From contig JAGVLI010000827.1 in the NCBI GenBank assembly GCA_020054355.1, positions 1 to 5,602 of the forward strand: a DNA stretch of 5,602 nt, written 5' to 3'. Below the pieces are notes generated by a model. It was not told the origin of the DNA. It made no database searches and saw nothing but the letters and a program-made list of their open reading frames with translations. Origin of the DNA: Planctomycetales bacterium. GTDB lineage: Bacteria; Planctomycetota; Planctomycetia; Gemmatales; Gemmataceae. This document shows, one piece after another, positions 1 through 5,602 of the stretch. The stretch's first letter is position 1. Each line of letters opens with the position of its first letter. The position numbers were made by a program, and so were the translations under genes.

Positions 1-8
1 CGGTGCTC

Positions 9-58
9 GGTCCGCACAGCGGACCCTACGGAATATTGTAGGGTCCGCTGTGCGGACC
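9..58. repeat. Nested inverted repeat, possible dispersed palindromic element
   Basis: Two perfectly complementary 21-bp arms (9-29 and 38-58) flank an 8-base spacer, GGAATATT. Each arm contains a smaller dyad: GGTCCGC-ACA-GCGGACC at 9-25 and GGTCCGC-TGT-GCGGACC at 42-58. The sequence can therefore fold either as one long hairpin or as two short ones. The flanking bases 1-5 (CGGTG) are also complementary to 58-62 (CACCG). It lies about 120 bp beyond the stop codon of the membrane/spermidine-synthase gene. No T-run follows it on either strand, so it is not a classic intrinsic terminator. Its form suits a REP-like or MITE-like intergenic element, or a transcript 3'-end stabiliser. Only this copy is visible, so dispersal is an inference. 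Confidence 0.8.
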
Positions 59-93
59 ACCGCGCCCTGTGCTGCACCCATCCGCGAACTGCT

Positions 94-113
94 CTAGCCC
101 AGGCCTGGGCTAG
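94..113. repeat. Perfect 20-bp palindrome
   Basis: CTAGCCCAGG is followed directly by its reverse complement CCTGGGCTAG, with no spacer. It sits 35 bp from the nested inverted repeat at 9-58 and outside any gene. A spacerless palindrome makes a poor RNA hairpin but a good site for a dimeric DNA-binding protein, or it may be part of a dispersed repeat. No function can be assigned from the sequence alone. Confidence 0.75.
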
Positions 114-159
114 CGATCCAGTGGACTGGTCGCGGAATCTGGTATGGTCCATTGGCACA

Positions 160-174
160 GGGGCTATTCGCCCC
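160..174 (-). terminator. Small hairpin just after the stop codon, weak terminator candidate
   Basis: On the minus strand GGGGC-GAATA-GCCCC begins 3 bases after the TAA stop of the membrane/spermidine-synthase gene. The stem is 5 GC pairs with a 5-base loop. No T-tract follows, so intrinsic termination is doubtful. The stem could act with the larger dyads at 94-113 and 9-58 to end or protect the transcript. Confidence 0.25.
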
Positions 175-177
175 GCC

Positions 178-3072
178 TTATTGCAGGATGCTCAGCAGGT
201 TGGAAAAATCGTCCGTCCACAACGGCTTGCTGGGGTCCGCTTTCAATTCTTCCCATTCCCAGTAACGGGTGAAGAGCGCTGGCACCGTGGCGTTGGTCTG
301 GCACAGGCCCAGCAGCGCGTTCATTTGCGCTGCCTGCCGCGCGGAGCGCTGCCGGGCCAGGATCGGCTCCAGGTCCTGCCACTTCCGCGCCATGATGACC
401 CAGTCCGACGACGCCTTGCCCGGCGTGGGTTGCCCGAAGTAAAAGTACGAATCCCACTTGGTCAGCCCGACCAGTCCCAGATCCTTGGCGATGTTGCCCA
501 GCACCGGCGCGGGCCGCAGATAGCGGTTCGAGACGTTGACCACCAGCACGCCGTCGTCGGTCAGCTTCTCGAAGTAGAGCTGCACCGCCTCCCGCGTCAC
601 CAGATGCACCGGAATCGAATCCGAGCTGAAGGCGTCCATGAAGAGCATGCGGAACTTGCGGTTGGGCGCTTCCTTCAGCTTCAGCCGGCCGTCGCCGAGG
701 ATCACGTCCACGTTGCCCCGGCAGTCGGACAGATACGAAAAGAAACGGGGATCCTTGGCGATCTGCACCGCCAGCGGATCGATTTCGTAAAAGACCACGT
801 CCTGGCCGGGCAGGATGTAACCCGCCAGCGTGCCCGTGCCCAGGCCGAGCACGGCAATCGGCCGTTTGTCGTTCGGCGTGCGGACCAGCGAATCCATCAT
901 CTGGCCGATTGGCCCGGTCTTGTGGAAGTAGGTCAGCGGTTCGATGCGCAAGTCGCGGAGGGCTTCTCGGGTCGCCGCCGACTGCACCGCCGCATCCAGC
1001 GGAAAGACGGAACCCAGCGGCGTCAGTGCCGCCAGGACGCTGACGGCATCGGTATCGACGCGCTGCTGCCCGTGCATGGTCGTGCCATGCACCAGCTTCG
1101 TATACTGGGGAACGCCGTGGCCGTTCCGCGCCGTCTGCACACGGTAGACGCAGAAAAAGCTGCGTTCCTGGCAGAGTACATCGGTGGGAATGTTGTACCA
1201 GGCGCCGACCAAGGTCATCAGGCCCACGCCCAGCGCGAAGCGCACCGGCCGCATCGAGAAGCCGTAACAGATCGCCACCAGGAAGGTGCAGGTAAAGACC
1301 ACCGTCAACCGCAGGAAATCCGGCGCTTCCGCGCCCATTCTTTCCCAGGGCCATTCCAGCCACCTGCCGTAGACCGGCGGATGCCAGAGGAAGCGGGCCG
1401 TCACCAGACCCAGGCCCACCGGCAGCACCACGTCGAGAATGCGATAGGGCAGATCGTTCCGTTTCCCGAAGGCAACGTAAGCGATCGCCGCCAACCCCAG
1501 GCCCACCAGCAAGACGATATGCCACGGCCCGGGATTCAGGCCCGGCAAGGCCGGCAAGGGCGGAAACAGGCTGCCGGTCATGTCCTCGTCGCGCCAGTCG
1601 CGGAACTGATGCCAGGCGGCGAACGCGCCGACGAACGCGAGCAGCACAAGCATGCCGATTTCCAGCGCACGGTTGGAATCCGCCTTGGCATCCGTGGCCA
1701 GCACCGGCAGGAACAGGCAGGCCAGGGTCAGCACCAGGGGATATTCCGCCACCGTGAAGAACATCGTGGGCGCGATCAGGTTGAAGATGCCGCCCAGCAA
1801 GCCGCCGACCGACATGCACAGGTAGAAGCTCGTCAGGTACTGTGGCGCGGGCCGATTGCGGGCCAGTTCGCCGTGGCAGACCATCGCCACGATGAAGAGC
1901 GTGGCCAGGTGCAGCAGGAACTGCCAGCCGATCCAGGGGTGCGTGTCCGACATGGTCAGGAACACCGACAGCAGCACGGCCACCGGCATGGCCATGACCA
2001 TCAGCGGGTGCAGCGCCGAGGTCGCCTTGCTGAACACCAGGATGAAGCTGAGCAGGTACAGGATCAACGGCAGCACCCACAAGAGCGGGATGGCCGCGAT
2101 GTCCATCGTCATGTAGGTCGTGACGCCGAGCATCAAGCTGGACGGCACGAACCCCAGCCCGATCCAGAAGAGCTTTTGCAGCAGGGAAGGGGGCTGCGCC
2201 AGGGCCGGATCGCTTACCTTCGCGAGTGCATCTTTCAGCGGCGCGGTCGGTTTCTCCGTGATCTGCTCGGAGGTCGGTGCTTCCCTCGAAAGGGCGGTCG
2301 GCTTCTCCGAGATCTGTTCGGAACCGGCTGCGCTGCCTTGCTCCTCACCTGGTGGAAGGGCTGTCGGCTTCTCGGTGATCTGTTCCGAGCTGGCTTTGTC
2401 CGTCTGGTCCTCGGATGGGAGTGGTCCCCCAGCGGTCGCCAGCGCGATGGTCTGTGCCCGCAGCACCAGCAAGCCGCACATCACGGCGAGAGCGGTCAGC
2501 ACGCCGTAGCAGGCCATCCAGAACCAGCCCTGGAAGATCACGCGGAAATACGGCTCGATCAGCACGGGATAAGTCAACAGCGCCACCATGCTGCCCAGGT
2601 TGCTGGCCGCGTAGAGGAAGTACGGGTCCTTCGCGGAATAGTGCCCCGTCTCACTGAACCAGCGTTGAAACAGCGGGGCGCTGGTGGATACCACGAAGAA
2701 CGGCAAGCCGATCAGCAACGCCACCAGCAGCAGCACGTACAGGGCCGGATTGTCGTAATCCGGCGGCTCGAAGCCCTGGTAGGTGCCCAGCGGGAAAAAG
2801 AAGAAGGCCACGAACGTGGACATCACCAGCACCAGATGCACCACCACTTGCCGGCGGGGGTTGAGCTTCGAGGTCAGCACGTGGGCATAGAAATAGCCCG
2901 CCAGCAGCGCCGCTTGAAAGAAGACCGTGCAGGTGATCCAGACAGCGGGCGTGCCGCCGAACTTGGGCAGGATGATCTTGGCCACCATCGGCTGCACGAG
3001 GAAGAGCAGCGTGGCGCTGGTGAACATGGTGAGCGTGAAGACGGCCAGCGCCGCGGTGGAAGCAGGGTTCAT
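178..3072 (-). CDS. Fused membrane (MFS-like) / spermidine-synthase-like protein, 964 aa
   Basis: This is a polytopic membrane protein with a C-terminal aminopropyltransferase/methyltransferase-type Rossmann domain. Hydrophobic segments fill about residues 5-207 and 300-626, perhaps 15 or more helices. They are split by a hydrophilic loop at 208-297 that carries a threefold repeat. The opening (FLVQPMVAKIILPKFGGTPAVW, from about 24) is typical of fused spermidine synthases and supports the ATG at 3072, although no Shine-Dalgarno is seen. The C-terminal part has HGTTMHG (662-668), TGPIGQMM (719-726), the nucleotide-binding loop GLGTG (743-747), FYEIDP (761-766), LGDGR (792-796) and DAFSSDSIP (813-821). 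The acidic motif after strand 4 differs in spacing from the DxxD of classical SpeE, so true spermidine synthesis is unproven. Family members are usually annotated as fused MFS/spermidine synthase, with no settled substrate. No polyamine gene (speD, speA) is adjacent. The gene lies 147 bp downstream of the sigma factor, on the same strand. Confidence 0.9.
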   Translation of the reverse strand: MNPASTAALAVFTLTMFTSATLLFLVQPMVAKIILPKFGGTPAVWITCTVFFQAALLAGYFYAHVLTSKLNPRRQVVVHLVLVMSTFVAFFFFPLGTYQGFEPPDYDNPALYVLLLVALLIGLPFFVVSTSAPLFQRWFSETGHYSAKDPYFLYAASNLGSMVALLTYPVLIEPYFRVIFQGWFWMACYGVLTALAVMCGLLVLRAQTIALATAGGPLPSEDQTDKASSEQITEKPTALPPGEEQGSAAGSEQISEKPTALSREAPTSEQITEKPTAPLKDALAKVSDPALAQPPSLLQKLFWIGLGFVPSSLMLGVTTYMTMDIAAIPLLWVLPLILYLLSFILVFSKATSALHPLMVMAMPVAVLLSVFLTMSDTHPWIGWQFLLHLATLFIVAMVCHGELARNRPAPQYLTSFYLCMSVGGLLGGIFNLIAPTMFFTVAEYPLVLTLACLFLPVLATDAKADSNRALEIGMLVLLAFVGAFAAWHQFRDWRDEDMTGSLFPPLPALPGLNPGPWHIVLLVGLGLAAIAYVAFGKRNDLPYRILDVVLPVGLGLVTARFLWHPPVYGRWLEWPWERMGAEAPDFLRLTVVFTCTFLVAICYGFSMRPVRFALGVGLMTLVGAWYNIPTDVLCQERSFFCVYRVQTARNGHGVPQYTKLVHGTTMHGQQRVDTDAVSVLAALTPLGSVFPLDAAVQSAATREALRDLRIEPLTYFHKTGPIGQMMDSLVRTPNDKRPIAVLGLGTGTLAGYILPGQDVVFYEIDPLAVQIAKDPRFFSYLSDCRGNVDVILGDGRLKLKEAPNRKFRMLFMDAFSSDSIPVHLVTREAVQLYFEKLTDDGVLVVNVSNRYLRPAPVLGNIAKDLGLVGLTKWDSYFYFGQPTPGKASSDWVIMARKWQDLEPILARQRSARQAAQMNALLGLCQTNATVPALFTRYWEWEELKADPSKPLWTDDFSNLLSILQ
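2242..2388 (-). repeat. Three copies of a 30-bp in-frame repeat, SEQI(T/S)EKPTA
   Basis: Within the membrane/spermidine-synthase gene, residues 229-238, 251-260 and 268-277 read SEQITEKPTA, SEQISEKPTA and SEQITEKPTA. The DNA copies lie at 2359-2388, 2293-2322 and 2242-2271. They are similar but not identical in base sequence. The start-to-start spacing is 22 and then 17 codons, so the linkers between copies are unequal. The stretch is rich in Pro, Glu, Ser and Thr and sits in the large soluble loop between two membrane blocks. It is probably disordered. Confidence 0.85.
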
Positions 3073-3155
3073 GGGAGAAGCCGGGTTCGGGAAAACTCAG
3101 GGTGCCGATGTGCAATAGCTTACACCCCCGCTTCCCGCTGGCAACCTGCTCCTCC

Positions 3156-3187
3156 GCCGCTTGCGGCTTCGCACGCGCGCTTCGCGC
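3156..3187 (-). terminator. Pair of small GC-rich hairpins after the sigma factor gene
   Basis: The 147-bp gap between the sigma factor stop (TAG, 3222-3220) and the next start holds two short dyads: GCCGC-TT-GCGGC on the plus strand at 3156-3167 and GCGC-TTC-GCGC at 3177-3187. They could slow RNA polymerase or protect the sigma factor mRNA. Neither is followed by a T-run, and such dyads arise easily in GC-rich DNA, so a terminator role is weakly supported. I saw no convincing promoter for the downstream gene in the rest of the gap. Confidence 0.25.
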
Positions 3188-3219
3188 TCACTCCGGCCGC
3201 TGACGCGACCGGCTCGCCT

Positions 3220-4182
3220 CTATTTGCCGTTCTCGCCGCTCTCGAATTCCGGGCCGAGCAGGTTGGCGCTCAACTTGTGAAGTGCTTCGCTCTCGATTTG
3301 CCGGACTCGTTCGCGCGTCAGCCCCAGGCTCTCGCCGATTTCCTTGAGGGTCTTCGGCTCCTCGTCGCCGAGGCCGAAGCGCATGCGCAGCACGGTCGCC
3401 TCGCGCGGGTCCATCTTGCTCAGCAGTTGCAAGACGTACTGGCGGTCGTCGGTCTCGACCATCTCCGTGTCGGGCGGCTTGGCCCGGCCGTCCATCACCA
3501 GGTCGTTGATCGACCAGCCTTCCTCGTTCTGCTCCGGCTGCGGGCCGACCGTGGAAACGCGGATGGCCTTCTGAATGCTGGCCAGCTTCTTCTTGGGCAG
3601 CCCGACCTTGCGGGCAATCTCTTCCGGCGTCGGCGTGCGGCCGAGCTGGTCCTGCAACTGCACGCTGGCGCGGTTCCACTTGGCGAGCAGTTCGACCATG
3701 TGGACGGGAATGCGGATGGTCTTGGCGGTGTTGACCAGCGCCCGGCGGATGGCCTGCTTGATCCAGTAGCTGGCATAGGTAGAGAAGCGGGTGTTCATCG
3801 TGGGGTCGAACCCCTCGACGGCGCGGAGCAGGCCGAGGTTGCCTTCCTCGATGAGGTCGGGCAAGCTCAGCCCTTTGCCGCCGTAGCTGCGCGCGATGTT
3901 GACCACGAGCCGAAGATTGGCGCGGACCATCTGATCGCGGGCGGCAACGTCGCCTTCCGCGATCCGATAGGCCAGCTTCCGTTCTTCCTCGGCGGTCAAG
4001 AGCGGCGTCTGGTCGATCTCGCGGAAGTAAATATCCAGCGACGACTTGACGCTCTCGTCAGGTGACCAGCGCGACCGTGGCATCAGGGTTTCCAGGCGAC
4101 CCAGGTTCAGCGTTGCGGTTCGCTCCGCCAGTCCCAGGGCAAACGGCCCAGGAAAGACCCGCGGCGGCTTGCAGACGAACAT
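3220..4182 (-). CDS. RNA polymerase sigma-70 family factor, RpoD/SigA-like (group 2)
   Basis: The protein directs core RNA polymerase to promoters. Region 1.2 lies at about 48-80. Region 2 lies at about 85-155, with the core-binding DLIEEGNLGLLRAVEGFDP (109-127) and the -10 recognition helix FSTYASYWIKQAIRRAL (133-149). Region 3 runs about 155-235. Region 4 lies at about 250-307, with the -35-binding helix-turn-helix around TLKEIGESLGLTRERVRQIE (278-297). Region 1.1 and the long non-conserved region of a true RpoD are absent, which points to a group 2 factor. The start is uncertain. The ATG at 4182 lies about 30 nt from the predicted transcription start. An in-frame ATG at 4083 (Met34, MPRSRW) gives 287 aa, fits the family better and drops 33 residues that match no sigma region. 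Neither start has a clear ribosome binding site. The stop is TAG. Confidence 0.93.
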   Translation of the reverse strand: MFVCKPPRVFPGPFALGLAERTATLNLGRLETLMPRSRWSPDESVKSSLDIYFREIDQTPLLTAEEERKLAYRIAEGDVAARDQMVRANLRLVVNIARSYGGKGLSLPDLIEEGNLGLLRAVEGFDPTMNTRFSTYASYWIKQAIRRALVNTAKTIRIPVHMVELLAKWNRASVQLQDQLGRTPTPEEIARKVGLPKKKLASIQKAIRVSTVGPQPEQNEEGWSINDLVMDGRAKPPDTEMVETDDRQYVLQLLSKMDPREATVLRMRFGLGDEEPKTLKEIGESLGLTRERVRQIESEALHKLSANLLGPEFESGENGK

Positions 4183-4218
4183 TCAGCCGGCAGCCGAACC
4201 GAGACTGGCATAAATGGT

Positions 4219-4246
4219 AGTATACCGCAAGGGCCGAATCTGTCCA
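4219..4246 (-). promoter_or_regulatory. Near-consensus sigma-70 type promoter of the sigma factor gene
   Basis: On the minus strand TGGACA (4246-4241, 5 of 6 matches to TTGACA) and TATACT (4224-4219, 5 of 6 to TATAAT) are separated by 16 bp. Transcription would begin near 4212. That gives a leader of about 30 nt to the ATG at 4182, or about 130 nt to the ATG at 4083. The surrounding 195-bp gap (4183-4377) otherwise shows only short palindromes (4333-4340 and 4352-4361) after the preceding gene. The assignment rests on motif match and position only. Confidence 0.65.
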
Positions 4247-4377
4247 TCCGGCGGACAAGCGAGCCGCGTGGCCCGACAGGGGTCGTAAAACTGGCAACAC
4301 CGGCAAAATTGGCGCACCCTCGGCGACGGTGAGACCGGTCAGCGACCTGTTGTCGGCCGACTATGCTCGGCGAAGGT

Positions 4378-4959
4378 CTACTTCTTGCCCAGCAGGCGGT
4401 CCACTGCCCAGCAGCCGCGCGCATGGCCGCCCGCTTGTCGGCAGTGCTTCAGGAGGTCGGCGTTCGTACAACCGGCGTCTTCCAGGGCGTCGGCCAGGAT
4501 GGGGAGACGGTCGAAGGCGCGGTCGGCGTAAATGGCTTGTGCGAGGGAAACGACCGTGGAGGTGAGCCAGGCGGGATCGGCGGTCACAGGGCGGAAGGGG
4601 TTGCCGAGGATTTCGCGGAAAAGTGCTGCTTGCGCGGGCTTCCACTTCTTGCCACGTTTCGATTTGAGCGACACGACCCACTCGCGTGCGGCGTCATATG
4701 CGGATTCAGCTGCGGCCCAGACTGCTCCGAAGCGAAGGGCTCCGAAATTAGCGGGATGAAACGATCCTACTCCAGCCCACTTATCAGCGCAATCTTCAAT
4801 GGTGCGAATTACTGCTTCATCCCGGTCAAGCATCATCCAAACGGGATTCCGGCAACAGGCGCAAGCGAACAACCGCAGTTTACGGTCGCTGGCCTTGCCG
4901 CGCAGGAACTCCAGCATCGGCGTTGGATCGGCACACGCCAGCCACTCTTGCTCCGTCAT
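4378..4959 (-). CDS. Conserved hypothetical protein of a Gemmata-type family, 193 aa
   Basis: Function is unknown. From memory, the N-terminal pattern (TEQEWLACADPTPMLEFLRG, residues 2-21, then FACACCR, 31-37) and the C-terminal pattern (GNPFRP 119-124, DRAFDRLPILADALEDAGC 146-164, HARGCW 179-184) recur in a paralogous family in Gemmataceae genomes. This was not checked by search. No signal peptide or membrane helix is visible. Eight cysteines (9, 33, 35, 36, 57, 164, 173, 183) include a CxCC cluster, and H172 and H179 lie near the last two, so metal binding is conceivable. The ATG at 4959 is the only reasonable start, because the in-frame TAA of the preceding gene lies five codons upstream. 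No Shine-Dalgarno is seen. The 15-bp gap suggests translation from the same message as the nuclease-like gene. The stop is TAG at 4380-4378. Confidence 0.85.
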   Translation of the reverse strand: MTEQEWLACADPTPMLEFLRGKASDRKLRLFACACCRNPVWMMLDRDEAVIRTIEDCADKWAGVGSFHPANFGALRFGAVWAAAESAYDAAREWVVSLKSKRGKKWKPAQAALFREILGNPFRPVTADPAWLTSTVVSLAQAIYADRAFDRLPILADALEDAGCTNADLLKHCRQAGGHARGCWAVDRLLGKK

Positions 4960-4974
4960 GGGCGGGGCACTCGC

Positions 4975-5602
4975 TTACTTGCCGGTATCCGGGTCGATGG
5001 CCTTGCGGAAGTCCGTCAGCCGCCGGCAGCCGAGGGCCAGGCGGAAGAGTTCCGACAGGCGGGGCAGATCGTCGATGCCGCGCAACGGTTCGACGAACTC
5101 CGTCGCGGCTTCCGGACCGAAGCGCGCGGCCAGGGTTTCGCGGATGTGTTCGCGGGTGGTGTTCATCTGTCCCTCGGTACGGCCTTCGGCGCGGCCCTCG
5201 GCTCGGCCTTCGGCGAGGATCTCCTGATACATCGGCGATTCGATCATTTGTTGCCTCCCGATCAGGTCCAGCACCTGGGTTTGCGGCAGCTTCAGTCTAC
5301 CAAAGATCGCCAGCGTCACCAACAAGTCCGCCCGCACCACCGAGTCGGCCACCCGGCCCGCGATGCTCTGGGCGGCGTGCGCCACGGCGGCCCGCGGCGT
5401 CGTATTATGCCGGCAGAGCGGGTAGAGCGCCATCAGCCCCGGCGACTCCTCCCACCAGGGTTGCGGCTGCTCCTTCCAGAAGCAGATTTCCTCGAACCAC
5501 ACTTGCTGCGTCGGCTTGCCTGTCACTTGCAAGCGAAAGCTGCCGCGCTGCTTTTGATAGCCGCGCGGCAGGAGGACATAGATCAGCGAACGGGTCGGCA
5601 AG
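4975..5602 (-). CDS. Probable Rpn-family nuclease/transposase-like protein, 5' end outside window
   Basis: The frame is open to the window edge and its first visible codons (TTG CCG ACC) look internal, so about 208 C-terminal residues are seen. I recognise the general shape of the Rpn/PD-(D/E)XK recombination-promoting nuclease family and its DUF4351-like relatives. The features are LIYVLLPRGY followed by a 'FRLQVTGKPTQQVWFEEICFW'-like strand pattern (visible residues about 6-42), a helical middle part, an EGRA repeat (about 131-146) and a C-terminal helical segment REHIRETLAARFGPEA (about 150-165) ending in LSELFRLALGCRRLTDF. The catalytic PD-(D/E)XK core would be upstream and cannot be checked. 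Family members are linked to RecA-independent recombination and are often multicopy and mobile-like. The stop is TAA at 4977-4975, in the same frame as the next gene. A degenerate copy cannot be excluded. Confidence 0.75.
   Translation of the reverse strand, partial: LPTRSLIYVLLPRGYQKQRGSFRLQVTGKPTQQVWFEEICFWKEQPQPWWEESPGLMALYPLCRHNTTPRAAVAHAAQSIAGRVADSVVRADLLVTLAIFGRLKLPQTQVLDLIGRQQMIESPMYQEILAEGRAEGRAEGRTEGQMNTTREHIRETLAARFGPEAATEFVEPLRGIDDLPRLSELFRLALGCRRLTDFRKAIDPDTGK
5164..5211 (-). repeat. Four 12-bp tandem repeats encoding EGRA/EGRA/EGRT/EGQM
   Basis: Within the nuclease-like gene, four consecutive four-codon units encode EGRA, EGRA, EGRT and EGQM, the last diverged. On the plus strand the 12-bp units are variants of CGGCCTTCGGCG. 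Such charged repeats are common between the nuclease domain and the C-terminal helical domain in this family and probably form an extended helix or linker. Gain or loss of a 12-bp unit would keep the frame, so copy number may vary between strains. Confidence 0.8.

Noticed and set aside
1072..1092. Hairpin GTGCATGG-TCGTG-CCATGCAC inside the membrane/spermidine-synthase gene
   Set aside because: It is explained by the coded motif HGTTMHG, in which two HG-containing codon groups create the dyad. The motif is characteristic of the protein family.
164..2080. A 638-codon minus-strand open frame overlapping the membrane/spermidine-synthase gene
   Set aside because: It is a shifted-frame shadow of that gene with low-complexity Ala/Arg/Gly/Pro composition and no recognisable motif.
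3073..3130. Possible TTGCAC -35 box upstream of the membrane/spermidine-synthase gene
   Set aside because: No acceptable -10 hexamer lies at the right spacing; the best candidate, TCCCGA, is poor. I do not claim a promoter here.
121..4065. A 1314-codon open frame on the plus strand across both large genes and the gap between them
   Set aside because: It is antisense to two well-supported genes. Its translation is dominated by Arg, Gln, His and Gly without domain features, as expected from the complement of GC-rich coding DNA with strong third-position bias. It also has no plausible start context.
4260..4377. Possible terminator after the 193-residue gene (palindromes GTCGGCCGAC at 4352-4361 and GACCGGTC at 4333-4340)
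   Set aside because: Both are short spacerless palindromes that cannot form stable RNA stems, and no T-run follows in the direction of transcription.
4107..4424. A 105-codon minus-strand frame across the gap upstream of the sigma factor
   Set aside because: It overlaps both neighbouring genes in another frame, shows no protein motif and covers the promoter region.
1..5602. CRISPR array, tRNA or rRNA gene, or complete insertion sequence
   Set aside because: I saw no regularly spaced direct repeats, no tRNA-like cloverleaf arms, no conserved rRNA segments and no transposase with flanking terminal repeats.

Overview
The window is GC-rich. It holds four genes, all on the minus strand, so the transcription order runs from the right edge to the left. 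The likely source is a planctomycete of the Gemmata type. That is inferred from three things: the 193-residue protein resembles a paralogous hypothetical family I associate with Gemmataceae, the sigma factor has a planctomycete-like sequence, and none of the three starts visible in the window has a convincing Shine-Dalgarno sequence. No database search was possible.

Layout in transcription order: (1) 5602-4975, the 3' part of a gene for a probable Rpn/PD-(D/E)XK nuclease-transposase-like protein; its N-terminal part lies outside the window. It carries a short EGRA repeat tract. (2) 4959-4378, a 193-residue cysteine-containing protein of unknown function. It starts 15 bp after the previous stop, so the two are probably co-transcribed. 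(3) A 195-bp gap with a near-consensus housekeeping-type promoter (TGGACA-16 bp-TATACT), followed at 4182-3220 by a primary-like (group 2) sigma-70 factor lacking region 1.1. (4) A 147-bp gap with small GC-rich hairpins, followed at 3072-178 by a 964-residue fusion of a polytopic membrane domain with a C-terminal spermidine-synthase-like Rossmann domain. A cytoplasm- or periplasm-facing loop of this protein carries three copies of SEQI(T/S)EKPTA. (5) Positions 1-177 hold no gene but are dense in dyad symmetry: a nested inverted repeat (9-58), a perfect 20-bp palindrome (94-113) and a small hairpin next to the stop codon (160-174).

The four genes do not form an obvious pathway. The nuclease-like gene and the 193-residue gene look like accessory genes. 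The sigma factor has its own promoter, and the membrane/spermidine-synthase gene may be read from it or from a promoter I could not identify. I see no convincing new multi-gene system. The best leads are the palindromic elements at the left edge, the repeat-bearing loop of the fusion protein, and the uncharacterised 193-residue family.
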